Shown here one piece after another: positions 39,637-48,108 of a stretch of 64,000 bases of DNA (its first letter is position 1; every line of letters starts with the position of its first letter). The stretch comes from Planctomycetota bacterium (lineage in GTDB: Bacteria > Planctomycetota > UBA1135 > GCA-002686595): contig JAEUHY010000043.1 of assembly GCA_016795325.1 (NCBI GenBank), forward strand, positions 94,174-158,173, in the 5' to 3' direction. The notes beneath the pieces were generated by a model. That model had not been told where the DNA came from and searched no databases. It was given only the letters and a program-made list of their open reading frames with translations. The position numbers and the translations under genes are program-made.

Positions 39637-40746
39637 TCAGTTGATGAGCCCGGCGCGCTGCGCGGAACCGTTCAGCCAGCCCAGCGCCGACAGCCCGGTC
39701 ACCGGCAGGCGCAGCACCCAGCCGCGGAATTCGCCCTGGTAGACGCCTTGTCCGCACCAGGTGCGACCGTCGGTCGAGATCCCGGTCGTCACCTCGAGTT
39801 GCCAGCCGGTGAGGTCGACGCCGAGCGCGGGCAGCAACTCGTTGAGATCTTGGAGGCCCAGGCGCGTGGTCCAAATCGTGGCCGCGAGTTCGCCCAGCGC
39901 AGTGTCACCGAAGCCGCCGACGATCTGGCCCGAGCCGCTGATGGCGAACGCCGACGAGATGGAGCCGCCCTCGAGAGTCCCGAGCTCCGTGGGCTGGCCG
40001 CCGGCATTCCAGCGCACCGCGGTGAGGCCGCTGTAGCCGGCGACAAACGCACCGGTGGCGCTGACGGCGTAGCCCGCCGAGAAGTCGAGCGGGTTGAGCA
40101 GTTGCAGCGGCTGCATGCCGTGTTGCGCCGTCCAGCGGAACCCGATCTCGCCGATGCTCGAGTCGCCAAAGCCCACGACGACGTTGCCGTTCGCGCTGAG
40201 GGCATAGCCCTGCGAGTACGTGCCACCCGGCAACAAGCCGAGGTCCTGCAGGCCGCCCGCAGCGCTCCAACGAACGGCATGCACGCTCCCGGCGTCATCG
40301 CTCGAGCCCGACACGACGGAACCGTCGTGGCTCACCGAGTACGCGATGGCGCCGATCGTCGAGGTGGGCAGCGGAGCCAGCTCCTGCAGGCCGCCGCTCG
40401 CAGTCCACATCACCGCGTGGTCGCCGACCGAGTCGAAAACGTTGCCGACGATGATCTGGCCATCGCCGCTGACTGCGTACGCCGTGGCGAACCCGTTCCC
40501 GTTGAGGAGGCCCATCGCGTCGCGCAGGCCCGAGCTCGTCTGGCGGAAGCCCATGCTCGTGCTGAAGGAGGAGCTGTTGCAGGCCAGCGAAGAGCCATCC
40601 GCGCTGACGCCCACACACTGAGCCGTCGCATCGCCCGGGAGCGGATCGACAACCGAAAGGACCTGCGCGTGAGCAAGCGTCGAAGCAGCGCAGAGCGCGG
40701 CGGCGGGGAGCAGGAGGGAGCGGGAAACGCGGAAGGCAGTGATCAT
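39637..40746 (-). CDS. Secreted HAF-repeat protein
   Basis: This is a 369-residue protein with signal peptide MITAFRVSRSLLLPAAALCA then A-S-T-L-A-H-A-Q. It is made of about seven HAF repeats of 40-45 residues with the recurring 'D-L-G-x-L-P-G-G-x-x-S-x-G-Y-A-L-S-x-x-G-x-V-V-V-G' pattern, visible as A-Y-A-V-S-G-D-G-Q-I-I-V-G, A-Y-S-V-S-H-D-G-S-V-V-S-G and A-F-A-I-S-G-S-G-Q-I-V-G-G. Such repeats form beta-propellers, and these proteins are thought to be extracellular, with no defined activity. The ATG at 40746 gives the signal peptide; the frame continues 41 codons upstream without adding one. It has its own terminator. Confidence 0.85.
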   Translation of the reverse strand: MITAFRVSRSLLLPAAALCAASTLAHAQVLSVVDPLPGDATAQCVGVSADGSSLACNSSSFSTSMGFRQTSSGLRDAMGLLNGNGFATAYAVSGDGQIIVGNVFDSVGDHAVMWTASGGLQELAPLPTSTIGAIAYSVSHDGSVVSGSSDDAGSVHAVRWSAAGGLQDLGLLPGGTYSQGYALSANGNVVVGFGDSSIGEIGFRWTAQHGMQPLQLLNPLDFSAGYAVSATGAFVAGYSGLTAVRWNAGGQPTELGTLEGGSISSAFAISGSGQIVGGFGDTALGELAATIWTTRLGLQDLNELLPALGVDLTGWQLEVTTGISTDGRTWCGQGVYQGEFRGWVLRLPVTGLSALGWLNGSAQRAGLIN

Positions 40747-40926
40747 GGAACGAACTCTGAGGATCGGGGTGATGAGCCGGCGAACGCGCCCTGCGCTCGC
40801 CGGCGCCCCTCCATGCGCACACTCGCGGCGCGCAGCCTCACTCGAACCGCGCGATTTTTCGAAATGCATCGCCGCCGCCCGCCGCCGCGCTCCCCGAGGG
40901 TTGGAGCGGCGCCGGCTCAGCAGCGC

Positions 40927-41520
40927 TCACGCGCCCGGCGAACGGCGCTCCGACGCGCCCCGTCGCACCCGCGCATCGCCCTGCAACCAGGCGTGCAGCC
41001 ACGCGCGCGCGAAGGCCCAGTGGCGGTCGGCATGGGCCGCAGAGATCTCGAGCACACGCGCCGCCTTCTCGAGCGACAACCCCGCGAAGTAGCGTTGTTC
41101 GACCAGCCGGACCTTGCGCTCGGCCTCGCGCGCGGATGCGGTGAGCGCATCGTTGAATTCGGGGCTCTTCGCTGGACGCGCCGGACGGCAGGCCCGCTTC
41201 GGCGAGCGCCACCGGCCTCTCGCCGTCGCAGCGCTTGACGGCGTTCTGTGCACGAACGCGATCGGCCAGGATGCGCCAGATCACTTCGGCCGCGGCGCCG
41301 TAGAAGTGCGCCCGCGCTCTCCCACGTCCCAGCGGCCCCCGCGAGCCGCAGGTACGCCTCGTGCACCAACGCCGTCGCTTGCAGCGTGCAGCCGCGACGC
41401 TCCGGCGCCAATCTCCGAGCAGTAAGCGAGCGCAGCGCGCCTGACGCGCTCGCGTGGCGCCGATCGAGGGCGCGCAGGAGCTTGGGGAGTTCGTCCGAAA
41501 CGGCGATCTACCGCAGTCGG
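40927..41520 (-). pseudogene. Frameshifted ECF sigma factor (TIGR02999-like)
   Basis: Three minus-strand frames carry successive pieces of one ECF sigma factor. About 41515-41320 reads D-E-L-P-K-L-L-R-A-L-D and L-A-P-E-R-R-G-C-T-L-Q-A-T-A-L-V-H-E-A-Y-L-R-L (region 2). About 41310-41190 in another frame reads H-F-Y-G-A-A-A-E-V-I-W-R-I-L-A-D-R-V (region 2, later part). About 41150-40927 in a third frame reads V-R-L-V-E-Q-R-Y-F-A-G-L-S-L-E-K-A-A-R-V-L (region 4). At least two frameshifts separate them. The order is right for a full gene, so this is a broken paralogue of the factor at 3793-4371. No kinase gene remains beside it. Confidence 0.85.
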
Positions 41521-41693
41521 TCCGAGCCAAGCGCGGTGCGCGGAGTTGCACGAACCTTCGCCAACTCAGGGCGCGCGAGCACCGGCGCGGCGCCGGAGGC
41601 GATCGCCAAGCTCTGCGCCGTCACTTGGCGCGGCGCTCGGTGGGAAGTATTGTCTTTCGCCCTTTTCCCCGCGAATCACGACCAAAAAACACC

Positions 41694-42128
41694 ATGGGAC
41701 TGCTCTCCAAGCTCACCGGATTCTCGACCCCCAAGAAGGCCACCGACGACACGCTGCTGTGCGTCGCGATGCTGCTCATGACCGGCGCCGACGGCTCGAT
41801 CGACGCCGGCGAGATGGCGTCGGTCGGCGCGTTCGCCAGCACGCTGCCCGAGTTCAAGGAGCGCGACTTCCGCAAGACCGCCGACGACGCGGTGAAGACG
41901 ATCAAGCGCTACAAGTCGGTGCAGGAAGCCGTCGCAGTGCTCGCCGAACTCTCGAGCCCGGCGCTCAAGAAGAAGTGCTACGTGCTGTGCGCGGACATCG
42001 CGCTTGCCTCGGGCGACGTCGACGAGGCGGAAGACAAGCTGCTCGAGTCGATGCAGAAGGTGCTCGGCGTCGACGACGCGCTCGCGGCGAAGATCGTCGA
42101 GGTCTTGTCGCTGAAGTACGCGCGCTGA
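41694..42128 (+). CDS. TerB-like (tellurite resistance/DjlA N-domain) protein
   Basis: This is a 144-residue all-helical cytosolic protein. L-L-C-V-A-M-L-L-M-T-G-A-D-G-S-I-D-A-G-E-M-A-S-V-G matches the first conserved acidic D-G-x-I-x-x-x-E motif of the TerB superfamily, and I-A-L-A-S-G-D-V-D-E-A-E-D-K-L-L the second, D-G-x-V-x-x-x-E-x-x-x-L. These two helices bind metal in TerB proteins. The family appears in tellurite resistance, stress and phage-defence contexts. No ter operon is nearby. The ATG at 41694 follows a short, less GC-rich leader with A-runs. Confidence 0.75.
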   Translation: MGLLSKLTGFSTPKKATDDTLLCVAMLLMTGADGSIDAGEMASVGAFASTLPEFKERDFRKTADDAVKTIKRYKSVQEAVAVLAELSSPALKKKCYVLCADIALASGDVDEAEDKLLESMQKVLGVDDALAAKIVEVLSLKYAR

Positions 42129-42166
42129 GCGGTTCTACCGCGCGGCGCCCAGCGGCCGCGCGGTTC

Positions 42167-42263
42167 GTTGATCGTACGGTGCCAGAGCAATTTGTCTCAC
42201 GCCTCCGGCGCGCCGCGCGCGCCGGAGGCGTGAGACAAATTGCTCTGGCACCGTACGATCAAC
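42167..42263. repeat. Palindromic repeat element, copy 1
   Basis: This is a 97 bp perfect palindrome: arms 42167-42212 and 42218-42263 (46 bp each) around CCGCG. The ends read GTTGATCGTAC and GTACGATCAAC. Related copies are at 43474-43566 and 63089-63185. It sits 38 bp after the TerB-like stop and 75 bp before the FG-GAP gene start. The absence of a T-tract speaks against a simple terminator, and the length and perfection suit a small mobile palindromic element or a REP/MITE-like unit. Confidence 0.9.
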
Positions 42264-42338
42264 CGCACGCTCCACGCGCGCGGTCGATGGCTCCGCGGCG
42301 GCTGTCGCGGATGCGTGATCCGATGTAGCGTCGCGCGC

Positions 42339-43478
42339 ATGCAGCGCATCGCGACGTTCGCCGTGTTGTTAGCGCTTGCGGCGTGCCGGGCGCCGCACGC
42401 GGTTGTCGGCGAGCCCGTCGTCGAGAAGCCGGCCGAAACGGAGCCGGTTGCGGACGCGGCGACGGTGGAACAGCGGACCGAGGTGCGGCTGCTGTGGGAA
42501 CGCGAGGTTTCGCCCAAACTCGAAGAAGCGCTCCCGAATTACCTGCGTGTGCAGCCTGTCTCGGACCTAAATCGGGATGGTGCGCGCGATCTCCTCGTGA
42601 CTGTCGAGTGGGTCTTCGCGAGCGCTCTCGTACTGGCGCTCTCGGGTGCGGACGGTTCGACGCTCTGGCAGTTCGAGTGTCCTGAGCATCGCGACAGTGG
42701 CGACGCGTGCTGGCTTGCCCACGACGCATGCGCGCTGAACGACATCGACGGCGATGGCGTCGTCGACCTCGCGCTCGCCGATCCGGGCCCCCATTACGTC
42801 GACGGCTGGGAGCCGCCCACATCCATTCACGTCGTCAGCGGCGCAAGCGGAAAGGTGTTGGCACGAACGGTGGCAGGCGGCCGGAACTCAGACCAGCACT
42901 GCCGGTTCGGGCTCTCCCTGGCCAACGTCGACGATGTCGACGGCGATGGGTTGGCGGACATCGCAGCGTTCGGCACTCAAGGCGGAGACGACGAGCCGTT
43001 TATCGAGCTCCTCGCCGCTGCCGATTGCGCACGAGTGTGGCGAGTGCCGGCGTGCTTCGACGGGTGGAGCGTCGAACTGTTCGCCATCGCCGACTGTGAC
43101 GGCGACGGCCTGCGGGATATCGCCGAGGTGCGGGTCGTCAGCGCCGAGCGCGACACGCTCCGCGCAGCTTGCGCGCACTCATCTCGCGATGGAACGTTGC
43201 TCAACCGCACGAACAAGGAAACGTCGGCGGTGCTAGCGCGTCTCCTCGCCGAGCTTGACGTGCGCGATGTTCAGAGAGCGCTCGAACCTTCGCTCGAAGA
43301 CCTCGTCGCGCTCGACACCAAGATGCGCGCTTCACATGCCGCCCCCTTCAAGCCGAAGCCGCGAAGCGCCCCCCTCGACACGGCCGGGTTCGTGGGCGAT
43401 CTCGACGGCGACGGCAGCGTCGAGTTCTGGACTCGCTGGAGTCGCTCCAACGCGCTGTATCTGGGCTCCGTTCGTTGA
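42339..43478 (+). CDS. FG-GAP/VCBS-repeat lipoprotein
   Basis: This is a 379-residue protein. The signal MQRIATFAVLLALAAC has lipobox A-L-A-A-C with Cys16. The body has several FG-GAP/VCBS repeats, visible as D-L-N-R-D-G-A-R-D-L-L-V, D-I-D-G-D-G-V-V-D-L-A-L-A-D, V-D-G-D-G-L-A-D-I-A-A-F and D-L-D-G-D-G-S-V-E-F-W, whose Asp clusters bind calcium in a beta-propeller. The stop codon TGA at 43476-43478 lies inside copy 2 of the palindromic repeat (from its GTTGATC end). The protein ends abruptly at L-Y-L-G-S-V-R, so the insertion probably trimmed its original C-terminus. Confidence 0.8.
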   Translation: MQRIATFAVLLALAACRAPHAVVGEPVVEKPAETEPVADAATVEQRTEVRLLWEREVSPKLEEALPNYLRVQPVSDLNRDGARDLLVTVEWVFASALVLALSGADGSTLWQFECPEHRDSGDACWLAHDACALNDIDGDGVVDLALADPGPHYVDGWEPPTSIHVVSGASGKVLARTVAGGRNSDQHCRFGLSLANVDDVDGDGLADIAAFGTQGGDDEPFIELLAAADCARVWRVPACFDGWSVELFAIADCDGDGLRDIAEVRVVSAERDTLRAACAHSSRDGTLLNRTNKETSAVLARLLAELDVRDVQRALEPSLEDLVALDTKMRASHAAPFKPKPRSAPLDTAGFVGDLDGDGSVEFWTRWSRSNALYLGSVR

Positions 43479-43566
43479 TCGTACGGCGCCAGAGCAATTT
43501 GTCTCACGCCTCCGGCGCGCCGCGCGCGCCGGAGGCGTGAGACAAATTGCTCTGGCGCCGTACAAC
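43474..43566. repeat. Palindromic repeat element, copy 2
   Basis: The perfect core is 43481-43563: 39 bp arms around CCGCG. The left outer end is GTTGATC like copy 1, whereas the right end is AAC directly after GTAC like copy 3, so it looks like a hybrid of the two end types. The segment that is GGTGCC/GGCACC in copy 1 is GGCGCC/GGCGCC here, a paired change. It provides the stop codon of the FG-GAP gene and lies 53 bp before the pgl start. Confidence 0.9.
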
Positions 43567-43618
43567 CACGCGAGCCGTCCGTCGCGCCGCCGCGGGAGCC
43601 GCGTTAGGCTGCGCGGGA

Positions 43619-44347
43619 ATGTCGCCCCACAGGGTCGAGTTGGTTGCGCTCGCCGACGCCGCCGCGCTTGCGGACCGCGCGCGCGAGGAGGTGCTGCGCT
43701 GCGCCGCCCAAGCGGTCGCCGAGCGCGGCGTGTTCCGCATTGCGCTCTCCGGCGGCTCGACGCCCAAGGCCCTGTACGAGCGGCTGGCCGCGAGCGCCGA
43801 GCGGGCCGACTTCGCGCGCTGGCACGTTTTCTTCGGTGATGAGCGCTGCGTGCCGCCCGAACACGCCGAGAGCAACTTCGGCATGGCGCGCGCGGCGTGG
43901 CTCGGCAAGGCGAGCTGCGGCGCCGTGTACCGCGTGCGCGGCGAGCTGCGCGACCCGCACGAAGCGGCGCGCGAGTACGAGAAAGACCTCGAGCGCGAGT
44001 TCGCGCCGCAGGCGCCGCGCTTCGATCTGGTGCTGTTGGGGCTGGGCGCCGACGGGCACACGGCCTCGCTGTTCCCCGGTTCCAGCGCGGTGCGCGAGAA
44101 CGCCAAGCTCGTCGTCGCCACGCACGTCGCGAAGTTCAACGCCCACCGCATCACGTTCACCGCGCCGCTGATCAACGCGGCGCGCTGCGTCATGTTCCTG
44201 GTCGCCGGCGGCGACAAATCGCCGGCGCTGCGCGCGGTGATGCAAGGCCGCGACAACTTGCCGGCGGGCATGGTCTTGCCGCTCAACGGGAAGCTGTTGT
44301 GGCTGGTCGACCGCGCGGCGGCGGCCGGGCTCGTCGAGGACGAGTAG
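43619..44347 (+). CDS. pgl: 6-phosphogluconolactonase
   Basis: This is a 242-residue protein of the DevB/Pgl type. It has I-A-L-S-G-G-S-T-P-K-A-L-Y, the phosphate-binding loop, then W-x-F-F-G-D-E-R-C-V-P-P-x-x-x-x-S-N-F and L-L-G-L-G-A-D-G-H-T-A-S-L-F-P-G with the catalytic His, and N-A-A-R-C-V-M-F-L-V-A-G-G-D-K near the end. It hydrolyses 6-phosphogluconolactone, the product of Zwf, in the cytosol. It is about 5 kb from zwf and tal-gnd rather than in their operon. Nothing follows on the same strand for almost 400 bp. Confidence 0.95.
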   Translation: MSPHRVELVALADAAALADRAREEVLRCAAQAVAERGVFRIALSGGSTPKALYERLAASAERADFARWHVFFGDERCVPPEHAESNFGMARAAWLGKASCGAVYRVRGELRDPHEAAREYEKDLEREFAPQAPRFDLVLLGLGADGHTASLFPGSSAVRENAKLVVATHVAKFNAHRITFTAPLINAARCVMFLVAGGDKSPALRAVMQGRDNLPAGMVLPLNGKLLWLVDRAAAAGLVEDE

Positions 44348-44544
44348 TGCGGCGAGAGCGCTTCCGGCGGTGCGGCGGCGAGCTCAGCTCCGCCAGCCGC
44401 ACGCCGTCGGTCACGCGCTGCTTTTGGCGGCGCGCGCCGATGGTGGACTTGGACCTGGCGCCGTATCGCCAACCGTAGCTCGCAACCAACCGCGCGCAGC
44501 GGATGGTTCGAGCCTTGCGCCGCGCCGCCAAGCGGCGAAGAACG

Positions 44545-44706
44545 CTACGCGAGCGCCCAGACGCGCGCCGCGACGATCAACGCGCACAGCGCGACGAAGC
44601 ACCACAACCCCCACGCGCGCTCTCCACGCGCCGGAGCATGGGCGGAAAGTCCGCCGAACAGCGGTTCCACCAGCTTGTCGAGCTCGCGCGGTTTGTAGTC
44701 GCTCAT
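44545..44706 (-). CDS. Small single-span membrane protein
   Basis: This is a 53-residue protein from ATG 44706. A charged N-terminus, MSDYKPRELDKLVEPLFGGL, is followed by a linker and one hydrophobic span W-G-L-W-C-F-V-A-L-C-A-L-I-V-A-A-R-V-W. The likely orientation is N-terminus in. The start is back to back with the RNase III gene, 31 bp apart, a normal divergent promoter spacing. No family is recognised and its existence rests on composition, the start/stop fit and position. Confidence 0.5.
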   Translation of the reverse strand: MSDYKPRELDKLVEPLFGGLSAHAPARGERAWGLWCFVALCALIVAARVWALA

Positions 44707-44737
44707 CCGGACGCGAAGTCTACCTACACTCTGCGTC

Positions 44738-45412
44738 GTGCAGCTGCTGGGCCACACCTTCACCGATCTCGACCTGCTCGATCTCGCGCTGACCCACGCC
44801 AGCGCCGGTGATGCGCGCAACAACGAACGCCTGGAGTTCCTGGGCGACGCGGCGCTCGATCTGGCGGTCGCCGCCGAGCTGTACGCCGTGCGGCCGAGCT
44901 TGAGCGAAGGCGAGATGACCGTGATCAAGTCGCTGGTCGTGTCGCGCGAGACGCTCGGACGTGTCGCGCGCGAGTTGGGCCTCGATCAGCAGGCGCGCTT
45001 CGGTCCGGGGCTCGCTGGACGCTCGTTGCCCGCGTCGGTATTCGCGAACCTCTTCGAGGCTGTGCTCGGCGCCGTGCTGCTCGACGCGGGCTTCGAGGCT
45101 GCCCGCAGCGCCGCGCTCGCGACGCTGCGTATCCCGATCGAACGCGCGATCGCCGAGCACAGCTCGATGAATCCCAAGCAGCGCCTGCAGCACGTGGCGC
45201 AAGCGCGCTGGGCGACGTTGCCGGCGTACGAGCTCGTGGAGTCCCACGGCAGCGCGCACGCCAAGGCCTTCTTGATGCGCGCGCGCATCGGCGAGAGCGC
45301 CTTTCCGACGGCCTGGGGCCGCACGCGCAAGGAAGCGGAGCGCTGGGCGGCCTTCGAGGCGCTGCTCGTGCTCGAAGCGGCCGCGGAAAGCGAACGCGAC
45401 AAGAGCGCGTGA
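44738..45412 (+). CDS. rnc: Ribonuclease III
   Basis: This is a 224-residue protein starting at GTG 44738. The RNase III signature N-N-E-R-L-E-F-L-G-D-A-A-L at residues 28-40 provides the catalytic Glu and Asp, and E107 in N-L-F-E-A-V-L-G-A completes the metal site. The C-terminal region has M-N-P-K-Q-R-L-Q and a shortened double-stranded RNA-binding domain (Y-E-L-V-E-S-H-G, R-K-E-A-E-R-W-A-A). It cleaves double-stranded RNA in rRNA maturation and turnover. The N-terminus starts very close to the conserved core, slightly shorter than usual. A structured inverted duplication follows its stop. Confidence 0.93.
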   Translation: MQLLGHTFTDLDLLDLALTHASAGDARNNERLEFLGDAALDLAVAAELYAVRPSLSEGEMTVIKSLVVSRETLGRVARELGLDQQARFGPGLAGRSLPASVFANLFEAVLGAVLLDAGFEAARSAALATLRIPIERAIAEHSSMNPKQRLQHVAQARWATLPAYELVESHGSAHAKAFLMRARIGESAFPTAWGRTRKEAERWAAFEALLVLEAAAESERDKSA

Positions 45413-45515
45413 AGCCGGTGCGCAGCCGCGATCAAGTCCGCGGGTTGCGCAGCGCTGGCGACCAGCACGGTTGACGGCACGACCTCCGGATCGAGTCCAT
45501 CTCCCAGCGCACGCA

Positions 45516-45626
45516 GGAGGCGGTGCGGCGCCAGGATCGAATCCACCACGGGGTCGCCGTCGGTTGAGTGCAGCCTTGGGCTACACGCGCTCGTGTTGGA
45601 TTCGATCCTTGCGCCGCACCGCCACC
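45516..45626. repeat. Inverted duplication of a short coding-like segment
   Basis: Arms of 34 bp at 45516-45549 and 45593-45626 are inverted copies with three mismatches, separated by 43 bp. Each arm, read outward from its own strand, encodes V-x-D-S-I-L-A-P-H-R-x-L-R. This suggests two facing copies of the same gene fragment rather than a terminator. The minus-strand side continues as a protein-like stretch (A-L-G-D-G-L-D-P-E-V-V-P-S-T-V-L-V-A) to about 45430 without a start. Confidence 0.6.
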
Positions 45627-45699
45627 TGCGCGAATCGAGCCGACCACGTAGCATGCGCGGTGACTCGAGTCCCCCGCAGCAAGCCGATATCGCACCGCC

Positions 45700-48036
45700 A
45701 TGAAGATCACCGTCGCCGCGTTGCTCGCCTTCCTCGTCCCCAGCGCCGCACTCGCGCAGTCCATCGCGCCGACCTGCGGCCTTCAAACCACCAGCGCCAG
45801 CTTCAGCGGAACCGGCGGCCCGATCCTCAACGGCTCGTCGGCCAGCTACACCTGCACCGTCGCCGGCCTGCCGAACGCGCTGTGGGATGTGAACCTCACC
45901 ACCGCGATCACGCACGCGGCGAACTTCGATCTCGACATCACGCTGACGTCGCCGGCGGGCACGACCGTCACCATCACGACCGACAACGGCGGCTTCAACG
46001 CCAACGGGTTCAACGGAACGTTGTGGGATGACAACGTGAACGCGCCGGTGACGGACGCCGTGTTCACGAACGGCGTCGCGGCGAGCGCGCTGAGCCCCGA
46101 AGGCCGCTTGAGCGCGTTCCGCGGCGAGAACCCCAACGGCGTGTGGACGCTGCGCATCGTCGACGACACGGCGCCGAACGTCGGCACGCTCAACTCCTGG
46201 TCGCTCTCGCTCTCGGCGGTGAGCTCACTGCCGACCTCGATCAACAACACCTTCGTTCGCACGCCGAACCTCGCGCTCCCCGACAACGCGACGACGAACG
46301 ACACCGTCAACGTCAGCGGCGTGGGCACGTTCATCTCGCGCATCGAGCTCTACACCGAGTTCCAGCACCCTGTTCCGGCGGATCTCGACGTCCGGCTCAT
46401 CTCGCCCGCGGGCACGGTGGTCACCGTCACGACCGACGGCGGCGGTTCGTTCGCGAACGTGTTCAACGGGACGTTCTGGACGCCGAGTTCGACGCTCGCC
46501 GTCACCGATCTGCTGTTCAGCGCGAACGTCGTCGTCCCGATCACCGGACCCGAGGGCTCGTTCGACAACTTCGTCGGACAGAACCCCAACGGCGTGTGGA
46601 CGCTGCAGGTCACCGACGATGCAGCGAACAACCTCGGCGTGCTCGCGCGCTGGGAACTGCGGCTGTCGACGAGCTCGAACCCGAATGCTCCGGCGCCGAG
46701 CTCGTTCGCCGGCACGAGCGGCGTGATTCCCGAGGCGGGCGCAGCGCAGCCGACGGTGTTCACGACGGTCGCGAGCGGCCTGAGCGGCGTGCTGTGGGAC
46801 GTCGACCTGACGACCGCGATCGTGCACGGGCTCAACGCCGACATCGACATGACGCTCACCTCGCCGGCGGGCACCGTGGTGACGATCACGACCGACAACG
46901 GCTTCACCAGCAACGTGTTCAACGGCACGACCTGGGACGACAACGTCAACGACCCGGTGACGGATCGATTCTTCACCAGCGGCGTCGCGGCCACGCCGCT
47001 GTCTCCCGAGGGTCGCCTCTCGCGCCTGCGCGGAGAAAACCCCAACGGCCTGTGGACGCTGACGATCCAGGATGATCTGCAGGCGATCTCTGGTTCGCTC
47101 ACGAGCTGGTCGATCACGCTGACCACCGTGCCGGTGCTGCAGGGCACGACGACCACCACGCTCGCCAGCGCGCCGAACGTGCCGATCCCCGAGGGCGGGA
47201 CGTTTGTCGACCCGATCGTGGTGAGCGGGACCAGCGGCCCGATCGAAGCGGTGCGCGTGTACGTCGAGCTCCAGCACACGGTGACGCAGGACATCGACGT
47301 CACGCTGCGTTCACCGGCCGGGACCGTGGTCGTGCTCACCACCGACAACGGCGCGTTCTTCGACAACGTGCTCGACGGAACGTTGTTCGACGCGCGCGCG
47401 GCGACGCCGATCAGCGACTTCCCGTTCGTCGACCTCGTGCCCGCCGCGCTCGCCGCGCCCGAAGGCTCGTTCGACAACTTCGTCGGGCAGAACGCCAACG
47501 GCACTTGGGAGCTGTCGGTAGGCGACGACTTCGTCGGCTCGGTCGGGCAGTTCGTGCGCTGGGAGCTGACGGTCGAGACCTGCGGCGCCGTCCCGCCGCT
47601 TCCGTACTGCACGCCGAGCGTCAGCGGCACCACCAACGGCTGCCAGGCGACGATCAGCGCCTCGAGCAACCCGAGCGTCTCGCAGTTCTTCCCCTGCACG
47701 ATTTCCGTCGCGAGCGTCGAAGGCGCGAAGACCGGCATCCTGTTCTACGGCGTGAGCGGCGCGACGGTGTTGCCGTGGTGCTCGGGCGGGAGCTCGTTCT
47801 TCTGCGTGAAGTCGCCGACGCAGCGCACCGGCACGCAGGACTCGGGCGGCGTGGCGGGACAGTGCAACGGCGCCTTCAGCCTCAACTGGGACGCGTTCCA
47901 GAGCGCCAACCCGACGGCGATCGGACAGCCCTGGGCCTCGGGCGACAAGCTGCAGGTGCAGGGCTGGTTCCGCGATCCGCCGGCCTGCAAGACGACGTTC
48001 CTGTCGCAGGCGCTCGAGCTGACGTACGTGCCCTGA
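45700..48036 (+). CDS. Secreted protein with four P-domain repeats
   Basis: This is a 778-residue protein with signal peptide MKITVAALLAFLVPSAALAQ. Four repeats of about 150 residues (roughly 25-175, 180-325, 330-480, 485-630) are proprotein-convertase P-domains. Each has T-S-P-A-G-T-x-V-x-I-T-T-D-N-G-like segments, a P-E-G-x-L/F motif and the ending N-G-x-W-T-L-x-V-x-D-D. They are beta-jelly rolls that often bind calcium. No subtilisin-like or other catalytic domain is present. The last about 145 residues contain six or more Cys and end in L-E-L-T-Y-V-P, a secreted-protein tail. It may be an adhesin or a matrix component. Confidence 0.88.
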   Translation: MKITVAALLAFLVPSAALAQSIAPTCGLQTTSASFSGTGGPILNGSSASYTCTVAGLPNALWDVNLTTAITHAANFDLDITLTSPAGTTVTITTDNGGFNANGFNGTLWDDNVNAPVTDAVFTNGVAASALSPEGRLSAFRGENPNGVWTLRIVDDTAPNVGTLNSWSLSLSAVSSLPTSINNTFVRTPNLALPDNATTNDTVNVSGVGTFISRIELYTEFQHPVPADLDVRLISPAGTVVTVTTDGGGSFANVFNGTFWTPSSTLAVTDLLFSANVVVPITGPEGSFDNFVGQNPNGVWTLQVTDDAANNLGVLARWELRLSTSSNPNAPAPSSFAGTSGVIPEAGAAQPTVFTTVASGLSGVLWDVDLTTAIVHGLNADIDMTLTSPAGTVVTITTDNGFTSNVFNGTTWDDNVNDPVTDRFFTSGVAATPLSPEGRLSRLRGENPNGLWTLTIQDDLQAISGSLTSWSITLTTVPVLQGTTTTTLASAPNVPIPEGGTFVDPIVVSGTSGPIEAVRVYVELQHTVTQDIDVTLRSPAGTVVVLTTDNGAFFDNVLDGTLFDARAATPISDFPFVDLVPAALAAPEGSFDNFVGQNANGTWELSVGDDFVGSVGQFVRWELTVETCGAVPPLPYCTPSVSGTTNGCQATISASSNPSVSQFFPCTISVASVEGAKTGILFYGVSGATVLPWCSGGSSFFCVKSPTQRTGTQDSGGVAGQCNGAFSLNWDAFQSANPTAIGQPWASGDKLQVQGWFRDPPACKTTFLSQALELTYVP

Positions 48037-48108
48037 CCTGCGAACCTCGAGCGCGCGCGCAGCGCCGGGCGTGCAGGTCGGACTGCGCGCCTCGCTACAC
48101 TCGCGCGG

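Noticed and set aside
42167..42263. Palindromes as ordinary rho-independent terminators
   Set aside because: No T-tract follows on either strand and the stems (39-46 bp) are far longer than terminators, unlike the true ones at 16.7, 39.6 and 56.5 kb.
43504..44472. Minus-strand frame running through palindrome copy 2 and pgl
   Set aside because: It lies opposite a clear 6-phosphogluconolactonase gene and its end is simply translated palindrome.
44348..44544. Minus-strand frame with Y-G-W-R-Y-G-A-R that might be a decayed gene
   Set aside because: It is short, Arg-rich, overlaps the pgl end, and I could not match it to a family with any confidence.
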